Assembly: GCF_001686985.1 (NCBI RefSeq)
Contig: NZ_CP015318.1
Span: forward strand, 5,082,001-5,146,000
Direction: 5' to 3'
Source: Mesorhizobium amorphae CCNWGS0123
GTDB taxonomy: Bacteria > Pseudomonadota > Alphaproteobacteria > Rhizobiales > Rhizobiaceae
Length of the DNA: 64,000 bases
Within the stretch, counting starts at the first letter, position 1, and the number at the start of each line of letters is the position of its first letter. The notes below the pieces were generated by a model that did no database searches, was not told where the DNA came from, and saw only the letters and a list, made by a program, of their open reading frames with translations. Both the position numbers and the translations under genes were made by a program. Shown here in pieces: positions 18,181 to 27,530 of this stretch.

Positions 18181-18633
18181 ATGATCGACCGACGCGAATT
18201 TGTCATTGCCCTGGGTGCGACCGGGCTGCTTGCGGCTTGCCAGAGCGGCCCGCCGAAACCGTCCGTGATCACGGTCAACCTGACCGGCGCGGCTGGCATG
18301 AACCCGGGACCAGGCGGCGGCGATCGGCCGGTGACGGTCCTGATCATGCGGCTGCGCAGTACCGGCAAGTTCAATTCGGCCGACTATTTTGCCCTGCAGG
18401 GCGATGCCGGCTCTGCGCTGGGGGGCGACCTCATCGGCTCCGACCAGGTCTCAGTCGGACCGGGCAAGTCCGCGTCGAAAACCATCACCGTCGAGCCGGA
18501 CGCGGCTGCATTGGGCTTCGTCGCCCTCATTCGCGAGCCTGGCGGGCGAAACTGGCGGACGACCAAGTCGGTCTCTGCCGGCTCGACATTCACCGTCAAC
18601 GTCACGCTTGGCAGCGGCGGCATATCCGCCTAG
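18181..18633 (+). CDS. tssJ: T6SS outer-membrane lipoprotein TssJ
   Basis: The 150-residue protein starts with a signal sequence and a lipobox (LLAAC, Cys20), so it should be lipidated. The residue after the cysteine is Gln, which favours outer-membrane sorting. The mature domain is a small beta-sandwich with the ITVNLTGAAGMNPGPGG loop and a PVTVLIMRLRS strand, both hallmarks of TssJ. TssJ anchors the periplasmic part of TssM to the outer membrane. It is the only TssJ in the window, although there are two TssM proteins. It lies 3 bases after tagH. Confidence 0.92.
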   Translation: MIDRREFVIALGATGLLAACQSGPPKPSVITVNLTGAAGMNPGPGGGDRPVTVLIMRLRSTGKFNSADYFALQGDAGSALGGDLIGSDQVSVGPGKSASKTITVEPDAAALGFVALIREPGGRNWRTTKSVSAGSTFTVNVTLGSGGISA

Positions 18634-18672
18634 CGGCCAGGGCAAGGGGTGCTCGATGCAGGAAGTAGCGGC

Positions 18673-20007
18673 ATGAGCGATGCAAACAGGGTGCTGTGGT
18701 CCGAAGGGCTGTTTCTGCGGACCCAGCATTTCCAGCAGCAGGACCGGTTCTTCGAAGCGACCGTGCGCGGCGCATTGCAGGCCGGGCAACTGCATACGTT
18801 CGGCTTCACCCAGCTGACGCTGGACCAGGCCTTGCTCGATGCCGGCCAGGTGTCCATCCTGTCGGCGCGAGGCATCTTCCCGGATGGCACCCCTTTCTCC
18901 ATTCCGGATCTGATGGACGCGCCGCGACCGCTGCCGGTCACCGCCGACACCGGTGCCGGAGCCGTACTCGTCGCGCTGCCGCTCGAGCCTGCCGGCGGTG
19001 TCGGCTTCGACCCGGCGCACGCGCCTTCGGCCGGAGCGCGCTACCATGGCCGGATCGTTTCGGTCCGCGACGCCGTGCAGGGCGGATCGGACGCGGAAGA
19101 AATCGAAATCGCCCGCCCGCAGGCGCTGCTGCTTGCGCCGGGCAAATCGGTCGGTGGTTACACCGCCCTGCCGGTAGCCGACATCAAGGGGGTGCGGGCC
19201 GATGGCGGTGTCTCGCTGGACGAGACCTTCCTGCCGCCGACACTGGTTACAGGGGCCGTCGCCTGGTACAGGCAATTGCTTCTCGAAGTCGTCACCGGGC
19301 TCGACCAGATCGCCGAGGCGCATGGCAAGATGGTGCTGGGCGGACCGGGGCGCAGCGTCGAAGACCTCTTGATGCTCAACCTCGCCAATGCGGCCCGCCC
19401 GCGGCTGGCGCACATGCTGGCGCAGGATGTCTTCCATCCGGCCGAGCTTTACCTGGAGCTCGCCGGTCTCGCCGGTTCGATGGCGACCTATGGCTCGAGC
19501 GCACGACGGCTGGGTGAATTGCCGGCCTACGATCACATGGCGCCCGGCCCTGCCTATTCGGCGCTGGCGGATGCGTTGCGTTCGCTGATCCTCAGCCTGC
19601 GCTACATCGAGCCGAAATCGCGCGCCCTGCCCGTCATGCGGCATTCGACCAATGTCTGGAAAATCCGCATCGACAACCCGAAGCTGCTGGTCGCCAGCCG
19701 CATCGTCATTCGGGTCGGCTCGGAGCTGTCTGAGGATGCGTTGCGCAAGATATTCGTCAATCAGGCCACTGTCGGCTCGGCCGACCAGTTCGAGGGCCTG
19801 TGGAAATCGCGCCTGCCGGGCATTCCGCTGAAGCCGCTGCATTCGCAGCCCCGCGAAATCCCTTACGACGGCGACCGGCTGTGCCTGGAGCTGGACCAGA
19901 AGAGCGAGCATTGGGCCTCGCTGCTCGATGCTCCCGGCTTCGTCATCGGCGTCTCCGGCGTGTTGCCGAGCGAGCCGCAGGTGGACTGCTACTCGGTGAA
20001 CAGGTGA
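18673..20007 (+). CDS. tssK: T6SS baseplate-membrane linker TssK (VasE/ImpJ)
   Basis: TssK trimers connect the baseplate wedges to the cytoplasmic parts of TssL and TssM. The 444-residue protein starts with the signature VLWSEGLFLRTQHFQQQDRF, followed by the expected long all-beta shell domain and the helical region (about 270-315, DLLMLNLANAARPRLAHM). ATG at 18673, with GGAAG upstream, is preferred over an in-frame GTG at 18649. Only one TssK is present, so both TssL/TssM pairs in this locus would have to share it if both work in the same apparatus. Confidence 0.95.
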   Translation: MSDANRVLWSEGLFLRTQHFQQQDRFFEATVRGALQAGQLHTFGFTQLTLDQALLDAGQVSILSARGIFPDGTPFSIPDLMDAPRPLPVTADTGAGAVLVALPLEPAGGVGFDPAHAPSAGARYHGRIVSVRDAVQGGSDAEEIEIARPQALLLAPGKSVGGYTALPVADIKGVRADGGVSLDETFLPPTLVTGAVAWYRQLLLEVVTGLDQIAEAHGKMVLGGPGRSVEDLLMLNLANAARPRLAHMLAQDVFHPAELYLELAGLAGSMATYGSSARRLGELPAYDHMAPGPAYSALADALRSLILSLRYIEPKSRALPVMRHSTNVWKIRIDNPKLLVASRIVIRVGSELSEDALRKIFVNQATVGSADQFEGLWKSRLPGIPLKPLHSQPREIPYDGDRLCLELDQKSEHWASLLDAPGFVIGVSGVLPSEPQVDCYSVNR

Positions 20008-20011
20008 GATC

Positions 20012-21340
20012 ATGAGCCGGGATGATCCTTTCGGACTGTCGGAGGATCGCGAACGCACACGCATTCGGCTGACCGGCTCGCCGATGCCGCGGCCGATGGC
20101 GCCGCTGCTGCCGGGTGTGCCGGTCAAGCGCGCGCGAGCGCACCCGAATGCGCTCGTCAACGCCTTCGCGCCCTTGCTCGAGTTCGCCCCCGAGCTTGAA
20201 AGCGCGCTGCCGCCGGAAAACCCGGAAGCGCTGCGCACCCGGCTGCTCGACGAACTGGTTCGCGCCCGCGACACGGCAATGGCGGCGGGGTCCTCGATGG
20301 AGCGGGCCGATCAGGCGGCGTGGGTGGTCGCGGCGCTGCTCGACGACCTTGCCCTGAACACGCCATGGGGCGGCGCCAGCGCATGGCCGCGCCAGCCGCT
20401 CGTGGTCATGCTGCGCGGCGACGTCGATGCCGGCACGCAGTTCTTCACCCGTCTCGACGAGCTGGAACGCCACCCCAATCGGGATCGCGAACTGCTGGAG
20501 TTGCAGTACCACTGCCTGGCGCTTGGTTTCCGCGGCAAATACCGGGTGCCCGGCCGGTCGGGCGACCGCTCGATCAATGCCGTGCGCGTGGCGGCGGCAC
20601 GCTTCCTGCGCGACGCCGATGCCGAAGGCGCGCCGCTGTCGCCAAACTGGAAAGGCGTGATCGCATCCGACGAGCCGCAGCGCTTCATCGTTCCGATCTG
20701 GGTGATGGCGCTCGCCGCGGCCGTCATCGCCACCGCGATCCATGTCGGGCTGTCGATGGGACTGAGCAGCCAGGCGGTCGAGCTTTCCGCACTGGTTCGC
20801 GCGCTGCCGCCGCCCAGCCGCGCCGACATCACCCGCGCCGCGCCAAAGCTCGAAGAGCCGCCGCCGGAGGCGGTGAGCGTGGATTTCGCGCTGCTGCCGG
20901 AATTCGAGGCCGGCGCGCCGGGCGACCTCAAGAAGGCGCTCAGCGGCACCGAGAGCGTCTCGCTGGCCAGGCTGGTCATCCAGGCCTCCAACCCCGAACT
21001 GTTCCAGTCGTCGCGGGCGACGTTGACGGAAGGGTTTGAACCGCTGATCGGCTCGATCGCCAAGGTGATCCTCGCCAACCAGGAACTGATCGGGCAGATC
21101 ACCGTAGTCGGCCACACCGACAGCATTCCCCTGCAAAGGTCCAACCCGCTCTCCACCAACCAGCGGCTGTCGGAAGAGCGCGCGGCGACCATTGCCGAGA
21201 TGCTGGTGCAGAACGGCGTGCCGCAGGACCGCGTTCGTTCCGAAGGCCGCGCGGCCACCGATCCGGTGGCCGACGACAGCACGCGCGAGGGCCGGGCCTT
21301 GAACCGGCGCGTCGAGGTGCTGGTCGAGAAGAGGCTGTGA
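20012..21340 (+). CDS. tssL: T6SS inner-membrane protein TssL with OmpA-like domain (copy 1)
   Basis: The 442-residue protein has a cytoplasmic DotU/IcmH domain (about 45-215, with VNAFAPLLEF, WGGASAWPRQP and LGFRGKYRV), a single membrane helix at about 224-248, and a periplasmic OmpA/MotB-type peptidoglycan-binding domain (about 340-440, with VVGHTDSIPL and GRALNRRVEV). This is the evolved TssL class that carries its own peptidoglycan anchor. TssL forms the membrane complex with TssM and TssJ. It is 4 bases after tssK and 1 base before tssM. A second TssL of the same design is at 34285-35805. Confidence 0.94.
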   Translation: MSRDDPFGLSEDRERTRIRLTGSPMPRPMAPLLPGVPVKRARAHPNALVNAFAPLLEFAPELESALPPENPEALRTRLLDELVRARDTAMAAGSSMERADQAAWVVAALLDDLALNTPWGGASAWPRQPLVVMLRGDVDAGTQFFTRLDELERHPNRDRELLELQYHCLALGFRGKYRVPGRSGDRSINAVRVAAARFLRDADAEGAPLSPNWKGVIASDEPQRFIVPIWVMALAAAVIATAIHVGLSMGLSSQAVELSALVRALPPPSRADITRAAPKLEEPPPEAVSVDFALLPEFEAGAPGDLKKALSGTESVSLARLVIQASNPELFQSSRATLTEGFEPLIGSIAKVILANQELIGQITVVGHTDSIPLQRSNPLSTNQRLSEERAATIAEMLVQNGVPQDRVRSEGRAATDPVADDSTREGRALNRRVEVLVEKRL

Positions 21341-21341
21341 C

Positions 21342-24300
21342 ATGTTCATCCTGCGCTTCCTCTGGGCGGTCCTGACATCGCGCTGGCTGTGGACGCTGAT
21401 CGGCATCACGCTGCTTTCGCTGGTGATCTGGGTGTTCGGCCCGATCGTCAAGGTCGGCGCCTATGAGCCGTTCGCCTCGGACAATGTCCGCATCGTCATC
21501 ATCGCGCTGCTGGTCATCTTCTGGCTGATCTGGCTGATCGTCGCCCAGCGTCGCGCCATCCGCGCCAACCGCCTGTTCGTGGCCGAGATCGCCGCGCCGG
21601 TGGTGGAAAAGCCGCTCGGCCCCGGTGAAGAGAACGTCGCCGCCGTCGGCGCCAAGTTCGCCGAGGTGATGGCCGAACTGAAACGGCGCAAGCTGGGCGG
21701 GCGCAAGTTCCTGCGCGAGATGCCGTGGTATGTGATCGTCGGGCCGCCGGCCACCGGCAAGACCACGGCGCTGCGGCAGTCCGGGCTGACCTTTCCGATC
21801 GACCTGACCGACGATCTGCAAGGCGTTGGCGGCACCCGCAATTGCGACTGGTTCTTCTCGGAGAACGCGGTTCTGATCGACACCGCCGGCCGCTATGTCC
21901 AGCAGGAAAGCCAGCCCGACGTCGATGCGGTGGAGTGGCTGGGCTTCCTCGACCTTTTGAAGAAGCACCGCGGCCGCCGGGCGCTGAACGGGGTGATCGT
22001 CGCGCTGTCGATCGACACACTTTCCGAGGGTGACGAAGCCATCAAGGCGCATGGCCGCAAGATCCGGCGCCGGCTTGCCGAACTCAACGACCGGCTCGAG
22101 ATCCGGCTGCCGGTCTATCTGATGCTGACCAAAGCCGACCTGATCAAGGGCTTCGAGCCTTTCTTCGGCGGCCTGTCGACGGCTTCGCGCGAGCAGGTGT
22201 GGGGGACGACCTTCGCGCTCGATGCGCGCGTCGACGCCAAGACTATCGAACGGGAAATCACGACGCTGGCGGCAGAACTCGAGCGGCGGCTGGTGCCGCG
22301 GCTGGAGGACGAGGACAAGCTCGCCTCGCGCGCCGAGATCTTCCGCTTTCCCGCCCAGCTCGCCAGCCTCTCCGAACCGATCCAGGTGCTGATCGAGGCG
22401 ATGTTCGGCGAAAGCCGCTACGAAGAAGCTGCCTGGCTGCGCGGCCTCTATCTGACGTCGGCGACCCAGGAAGGCGCGCCCATCGACCGGCTGACCGCGG
22501 CATTGTCGTCCTCGTTCGGCCTGCCGCCGCGACGCGCCATGCCGGCGCCAAGGATCGAAAAACGCAGCTTCTTCCTGAAGAACCTTTTGACCGAGGTCAT
22601 CTTCAAGGAGGCCGGTCTCGGTACCTTCGACCCGCTGGCGCAGCGCCGCCGCACCTGGATCTGGCGCGGCGCGGCCACCGCATGCACGGCGGCGGCCTTG
22701 CTTGCCGGCGGGCTGTTCACCTGGTCGTACTTTGACAACCGCAACGCGATCACGGCGCAGGCCGGCCAGTTCGAGGCGCTGCAGGCGCCGCTGACCACGG
22801 CCGGCGAGAACCCTCCATCGGTGGAGCAGCCCGCCATCGACGGCGCCCTCGGCGCCATGGACGAGGTCGCAATCGCGCGGACAGTGCCGCCGGACGCAGT
22901 CCAGGATCTGCTTGGCCCTTCGGCCTCGGCGGAACTGGTGCGCGCCCAGGCCGACACTTACGACCACGCGCTGCGCAATGTTCTCGAGCCGCACATGGTG
23001 GCGCTGCTCGAGGCAACGATGTGGCGGCAGATCCGCGATCCGGATTTCATGCTCGGCGCGCTGAAGACCTATCGCATGATGACCGGCCTGTCGCAGATGG
23101 ATGCCGACTTCGCGCAGAGCTGGTGGGTGAACAGCCTGCCCGAGTTCGCGCCCGCGCCACCCTTTCCGACCGCTGATGCGGAGGACCATCAGCTTGCCGC
23201 GATCCGCCGCATGGCGGTCGACGACAATTATATAGCGCCCGACAAGGCGCTGGTCGCCGAAGCGCTGAAGACGGTGTGCACGATTTCGTTGCCGCAGCGC
23301 GCCTACAAGCAGCTTCTGGCCGACCCGGAAGTGGCCGCGGTCAAGGAATGGATCCCCGCCAATTTCGCCGGCCCCAACGGCGCCAAGGTCTTTGCCCGCC
23401 GTTCCGACAAGACGCTTCGCGTCGGCGTTTCAGGCGCCTTCACCTATGCCGGCTTCCACGATGCGATTCTCGACCGGGTCGAGGATGTGGCGGCGCAAGC
23501 GGCATTGGATCGCGCGGTGTTTGCCGGCGGCTGTTCGGAGAATTCCGAAACCTCGGTCTCGGCACTGTCGGAGGACATTCTGAAGCTTTACTACGACGAC
23601 TACATCGCGCAATGGGACAGTTTCCTGCGCGACATGAGGCTGGCGCCACTGAGCGACCTCAATGTCGCCAGCGAAAACCTGAAGGATCTTTCCAGCGCCG
23701 ACTCCGCGCTGAAGCGGCTGCTGACGGCCGTGATTCAGGAGACGGATCTGACGCGGTCGGATGAGGCGCCCGCGGGAGACAACAAGGCGGCCGCGAAGGG
23801 CGGCTCGAAACTGCTCAGCAAGCTCGGCAAGCTCGGCAAGGTCGTCAAGACAGGAGCAAAGCTCTTGCCGCGCGCCGGCTCCGCCGACCAGGTGGACCTG
23901 ACCGGCAGCCTGGTGGCCGAACACTTCAAGCCACTCAAGGGCGCGATCGCCGAGGTCGACGGCCAGCCGCCGGCGCTCGACGCCGCCGTTGTGGCGCTGA
24001 CGGCACTCTCCAACGTGCTGCAGACGGTCACCGCCAATCCGGATCCGCAGGACGCCATCAAGAAACAGGGAGGGCTCGCCGAACTGACCGGAGCGGTCGC
24101 CAGGCAGGCGCAGATCCTGCCCGATCCGATCGACGACTGGCTGGGCGGCATCGCCGGCGACACCAGCGGCCTGACGCAGAAGGCGGTCACCTCGGAGCTC
24201 AACGCCATCTGGCGCGCCGACATCCTGCCGTTCTGCCAGGCGGCGCTCAACGACCGCTATCCGTTCAGCCCGGAGAGCGCCGTGGACGTCAATGTCCGCG

Positions 24301-24881
24301 ATTTCGCCCGCCTGTTCGGACCGGCCGGCCTGATCGACGCCTTCACCAACGATCATTTGATCAGCTATGTCGACACCGCCAGCCAGCCCTGGAAATGGCG
24401 CGCCGATTTCGGCCTCGACCCCGCGGCGCTGGCGGCGTTCGAACAGGCAAGGCGCATCCGCGACGATCTTTTCCCCGGCGGTACTGGCCCGGTGATGAGC
24501 TTCACGCTCGAACCGAAGGACCTGTCTCCCAACGTCACCCGCGTTACGCTCAATCTCGATGGCCAGAGCCTAGTCTACTACAACAACGCGACGCGGCCGC
24601 AACCTATGACCTGGCCCGGCAAGGACGGCACCGGAGTGATCTCGCTCGCCTTCCAGCCCATCGATGGTTCGCCCGAAATCATGCTGAACGAGACCGGCAG
24701 CTGGGCCTGGCTGAGAATGCTGAAGGGCGGCCGCTTCACCGGAACCTCGCTCTCCGACGTCTACAGCCTGCGGCTCGGCACGAAAGGCATGTACGCCGAT
24801 TTCGAGCTCAAGGCGGCCAGCGTCGAGAACCCCTACAATCTGGAGATGTTCAAGAAATTCACATGTCCGCCACAGATATGA
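21342..24881 (+). CDS. tssM: T6SS membrane-complex protein TssM/IcmF (copy 1)
   Basis: TssM spans the inner membrane and reaches TssJ in the periplasm, forming the T6SS channel. This copy has 1179 residues: two N-terminal membrane helices (about 5-30 and 48-68), a cytoplasmic NTPase domain with an intact Walker A (GPPATGKTT, about residue 132), a third helix near 440-462, and a long periplasmic region ending in the beta-rich C-terminal domain that binds TssJ. The motifs GGTRNCDWFFSENAVLIDTAGRY are typical. An ATGA overlap couples it to tagF. It is complete. Confidence 0.95.
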   Translation: MFILRFLWAVLTSRWLWTLIGITLLSLVIWVFGPIVKVGAYEPFASDNVRIVIIALLVIFWLIWLIVAQRRAIRANRLFVAEIAAPVVEKPLGPGEENVAAVGAKFAEVMAELKRRKLGGRKFLREMPWYVIVGPPATGKTTALRQSGLTFPIDLTDDLQGVGGTRNCDWFFSENAVLIDTAGRYVQQESQPDVDAVEWLGFLDLLKKHRGRRALNGVIVALSIDTLSEGDEAIKAHGRKIRRRLAELNDRLEIRLPVYLMLTKADLIKGFEPFFGGLSTASREQVWGTTFALDARVDAKTIEREITTLAAELERRLVPRLEDEDKLASRAEIFRFPAQLASLSEPIQVLIEAMFGESRYEEAAWLRGLYLTSATQEGAPIDRLTAALSSSFGLPPRRAMPAPRIEKRSFFLKNLLTEVIFKEAGLGTFDPLAQRRRTWIWRGAATACTAAALLAGGLFTWSYFDNRNAITAQAGQFEALQAPLTTAGENPPSVEQPAIDGALGAMDEVAIARTVPPDAVQDLLGPSASAELVRAQADTYDHALRNVLEPHMVALLEATMWRQIRDPDFMLGALKTYRMMTGLSQMDADFAQSWWVNSLPEFAPAPPFPTADAEDHQLAAIRRMAVDDNYIAPDKALVAEALKTVCTISLPQRAYKQLLADPEVAAVKEWIPANFAGPNGAKVFARRSDKTLRVGVSGAFTYAGFHDAILDRVEDVAAQAALDRAVFAGGCSENSETSVSALSEDILKLYYDDYIAQWDSFLRDMRLAPLSDLNVASENLKDLSSADSALKRLLTAVIQETDLTRSDEAPAGDNKAAAKGGSKLLSKLGKLGKVVKTGAKLLPRAGSADQVDLTGSLVAEHFKPLKGAIAEVDGQPPALDAAVVALTALSNVLQTVTANPDPQDAIKKQGGLAELTGAVARQAQILPDPIDDWLGGIAGDTSGLTQKAVTSELNAIWRADILPFCQAALNDRYPFSPESAVDVNVRDFARLFGPAGLIDAFTNDHLISYVDTASQPWKWRADFGLDPAALAAFEQARRIRDDLFPGGTGPVMSFTLEPKDLSPNVTRVTLNLDGQSLVYYNNATRPQPMTWPGKDGTGVISLAFQPIDGSPEIMLNETGSWAWLRMLKGGRFTGTSLSDVYSLRLGTKGMYADFELKAASVENPYNLEMFKKFTCPPQI

Positions 24882-25405
24882 GCCTGCCCGGCTTCTACGG
24901 CAAAATGCCCGCCACCGGCGATTTCGTGACCCGGCGGCTGACGGGAGATTTTGTTCGCGTGTGGGACCGCTGGCTGGCGCAGCATCTCGTCCCGCTGATC
25001 GGCTCGGACTCCTGGCCGCGCGGCACCGCGCTGCGCTTTCTGGCCGGCCCGGCCACTTTCGGCGCATCGGCAGGCATTGTTCTGCAGAGCGCCGATAGGG
25101 TCGGCAGGCAATTCCCGTTGAGTGTTGTCGTGCAGCTTTCCGAAGCTTCCTTACAACTGGCTCATGCCGATGCATGGTTCGCCAGGATCGAGGAGAAAGC
25201 AGTCGCTGCCCAACAGGGCGAACTGACGCCGGACGAACTGGATAGCGCACTATCCGCATTGCCGGTACCGCCTGTCGAGGCAGGCGACGAGATCGTCAGC
25301 GACCTGGTGATGTGGACCAGCCGTTCGGACATATTCGACATCGACCCGCTATCGCCACAAGCGACCCTGGAGCAGATCTTCGCCGCTAGCCTGGAGACCA
25401 GCTGA
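24878..25405 (+). CDS. tagF: T6SS post-translational repressor TagF
   Basis: The 175-residue protein begins with the TagF signature GFYGKMPATGDFVTRRL, followed by the WDRWLAQHL helix and FLAGPATFGASAGIVLQSADRVGRQFP. These are hallmarks of the DUF2094/ImpM family. In other species TagF sequesters the FHA protein and keeps the system silent until phosphorylation relieves it. ATG at 24878 overlaps the tssM stop in an ATGA, the usual coupling in this operon; an in-frame ATG at 24863 is also possible. The stop overlaps the next start (TGATG), so the effector cassette is read directly on from the structural operon. Confidence 0.9.
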   Translation: MSLPGFYGKMPATGDFVTRRLTGDFVRVWDRWLAQHLVPLIGSDSWPRGTALRFLAGPATFGASAGIVLQSADRVGRQFPLSVVVQLSEASLQLAHADAWFARIEEKAVAAQQGELTPDELDSALSALPVPPVEAGDEIVSDLVMWTSRSDIFDIDPLSPQATLEQIFAASLETS

Positions 25406-26508
25406 TGCAGATCTGGAACCAGATGGGGTACCGGCATGAATTCTCGGTGAGCGCGGACACGACCGGCCGTGAGTGGGTCGTGGTGGTGGTCAAAGGCACG
25501 TTCGACTTTCCCACGACGCCTGGCGGGTTGGTGCAAAAATCGGCAGAGCAGGTGCCGCTGGTTTTTGCCGATACGCAAACCGGCGAACCCGGCTACTCCG
25601 CTACACTTTGGGAGACAGATTTCGCCTTCCGCAAGGCGCGTTGCGATGTCATCGCCAATGGCTGTGCCTACGCACCAAACGGCAGACCAGCCGAGCGCGT
25701 GCCGGTTGGCATCAAAGTCGGCAATTGGTCGAAACTGTTCGAGGTCGTGGGCCACCGCGAATGGCGCGCCATCGGCCCGGTCTTTACCACCACGTCGCCG
25801 CAGCCCTTCTTGAAACTGCCCATCTCCTACGACGTTGCCTGGGGCGGCGTCGACAGGCTGGATCCCGAGGACAAACTACCTGCCAGCTACAAATACAACC
25901 CGGTTGGAACCGGCTGGTCGCGTACGAAGAACCAGCGCCTCATTCCCGGCTTGCGGCTGCCGAACACGCAAGCGGTCGGCGAGGATATCCGTTCGCCCTT
26001 CGGCGACTACAGGCCGATGAGTTTCGGCCCGATGGGCCGCGGCTGGCCGGGCCGAATTGAGTATGGCGGGACCTATGATGACAACTGGGCCAACAACATT
26101 TTCCCATTTCTGCCGCCGGACTTCGACGAACGCTACTTCCAGATGGCCCCGCCCGACCAGCAGATCGATCAGCCTCGCGGCGGAGAGGAAGTGCAGCTTA
26201 TCAATTTGACGCCACGGGGACGCGAGCATTTTAAAATGCCAGCCACGGCCATCAAATTCGCACTGTTCAAGGGCTACGCCAAGGCATTCGAGGCCGATGT
26301 TCATCCAGACACTGTTTTGTTCGACACCGAGAACCGTCGTTTTTCATTGGTCTGGCGCGTGTCGCAACGCCTTCAGCGCACGATCCTCGACTTTACCGAA
26401 TGCTGGGTCGGCCCGCCGACGCCAGGCATGCTCCACGCCAAAGCCGTCAAGAAGCCATATGTGCGGCCGATCGCAGAGCCTATTCAGCTGGAATCAGAGG
26501 ACGCATGA
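25405..26508 (+). CDS. DUF2169 family protein (T6SS effector-loading accessory)
   Basis: The 367-residue protein matches DUF2169: a start with NQMGYRHEFSVSADTTGREWVVVVVKGTFDF, the FRKARCDVIANGCAYAP strand, and SYDVAWGGVDRLDPED further on. DUF2169 proteins are regularly encoded next to PAAR/DUF4150 effectors and VgrG and are thought to act as adaptors or chaperones during loading onto the spike; the mechanism is not established. It has no signal peptide. It overlaps tagF upstream (TGATG) and the ketosynthase-like gene downstream (ATGA), so the three genes form one translational unit. Confidence 0.85.
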   Translation: MQIWNQMGYRHEFSVSADTTGREWVVVVVKGTFDFPTTPGGLVQKSAEQVPLVFADTQTGEPGYSATLWETDFAFRKARCDVIANGCAYAPNGRPAERVPVGIKVGNWSKLFEVVGHREWRAIGPVFTTTSPQPFLKLPISYDVAWGGVDRLDPEDKLPASYKYNPVGTGWSRTKNQRLIPGLRLPNTQAVGEDIRSPFGDYRPMSFGPMGRGWPGRIEYGGTYDDNWANNIFPFLPPDFDERYFQMAPPDQQIDQPRGGEEVQLINLTPRGREHFKMPATAIKFALFKGYAKAFEADVHPDTVLFDTENRRFSLVWRVSQRLQRTILDFTECWVGPPTPGMLHAKAVKKPYVRPIAEPIQLESEDA

Positions 26509-27530
26509 CGGCAGCACTCGACATCATAGCGACCGGGATGGTGACGGCTGTCGGCCTTGATGCGCCTTCGTCTTGTGCAGCGCTCCGCGCCCGCCTGGAC
26601 GGCTTCAAAGAGACGCCCTACGCCGACAGCGAAGGCGAGTGGCTGCTTGGCGCCCCGGTCAGCATGCCGCGAAAATGGATCGGCACAAAGCGCATGACCC
26701 ATATGGTGGCGGCTGCGATAGGCGAGATATGCACTGCCGTGCCGGAAGCACGTGAACGGACGCCGATTCTTTTGTGCCTTCCAGAAGCGTCGCGGCCTAG
26801 TTCTCCCGTCCAGGATGCATCTGTGTTCTTGCGCAATGTATGTGCGATCCTCGAGATGGATGTCGACCCACGATCGCGCACCATATCGCATGGCCGGCCA
26901 TCCGGCCTGGTGGCACTTGAGCGGGCGCGCCGACTGCTGGCCGATGGGGGGACGTCAGCAGTCATTATCGCCGGCGTGGATAGCTACCTCACTCCCGAAG
27001 CGATCGACTTCTATCTGGCGAACCGTCGCTTACTGGCCACCAACAATCCGAACGGCTTTATTCCCGGCGAGGCCGCGGCCGCTTTTTTATGCACCCATGC
27101 CGGTCATGGATCCGGACTGAGGCTGCACGGTCTCGGCCTCGCCCGGGAGAATGCATTCATCTACAACGAGGCTGACGAGCCGCTGCGTGGCGACGGAATG
27201 ACGACCGCCTATCGGCACGCGCTTAACGAGGCCGGCATTGAGATGAACCAGTTGGGATTCCGCATTTCGGACCTTGTCGGCGAGCAGTACTGGTTCAAGC
27301 AAACGGCCTTGGCTAGCCTTCGGCTCGTGCGGGGTGCCCATGACTTTCAGGATCTGTGGTCGCTGGGCGAATCGCTTGGAAATATTGGGGCGGCGGCGGT
27401 GCCGGTGATGGTCGGCGTGGCCCTTGCGGCCGCAAGAAAAGGCTACTCGGCGGGCAATCCGGTACTGATCGAGGCCTCCGAGGACTCTGGCGCCTGCGGC
27501 GCCGCTATCTTTGCTGCGAGGGCCGCATAG
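26505..27530 (+). CDS. Ketosynthase-like (thiolase-fold) protein, probably catalytically inactive
   Basis: The 341-residue protein has the outline of a beta-ketoacyl-ACP synthase: IIATGMVTAVGLDAP at the start, an ALERARRLLADGG helix followed by VIIAGVDSYLTP, and a glycine-rich SLGNIGAAAVPV near residue 290. The catalytic Cys-His-His residues are not where they should be. The nucleophile elbow reads SHGRPSG where ACTSG-type sequence with Cys is expected. The HGT loop reads SDLVGEQ, and the second His loop reads ESLGNIG instead of GHxxGAAG. Proteins of this kind occur beside DUF2169 and PAAR-like genes in other T6SS loci, where a structural or chaperone role is likely. It starts inside the DUF2169 stop (ATGA). 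Confidence 0.75.
   Translation: MTAALDIIATGMVTAVGLDAPSSCAALRARLDGFKETPYADSEGEWLLGAPVSMPRKWIGTKRMTHMVAAAIGEICTAVPEARERTPILLCLPEASRPSSPVQDASVFLRNVCAILEMDVDPRSRTISHGRPSGLVALERARRLLADGGTSAVIIAGVDSYLTPEAIDFYLANRRLLATNNPNGFIPGEAAAAFLCTHAGHGSGLRLHGLGLARENAFIYNEADEPLRGDGMTTAYRHALNEAGIEMNQLGFRISDLVGEQYWFKQTALASLRLVRGAHDFQDLWSLGESLGNIGAAAVPVMVGVALAAARKGYSAGNPVLIEASEDSGACGAAIFAARAA

Noticed and set aside
21099..23189. 696-residue open frame antisense to tssL/tssM
   Set aside because: Shadow of tssM copy 1. Its sequence is biased toward Arg, Gly and His and has no domain.
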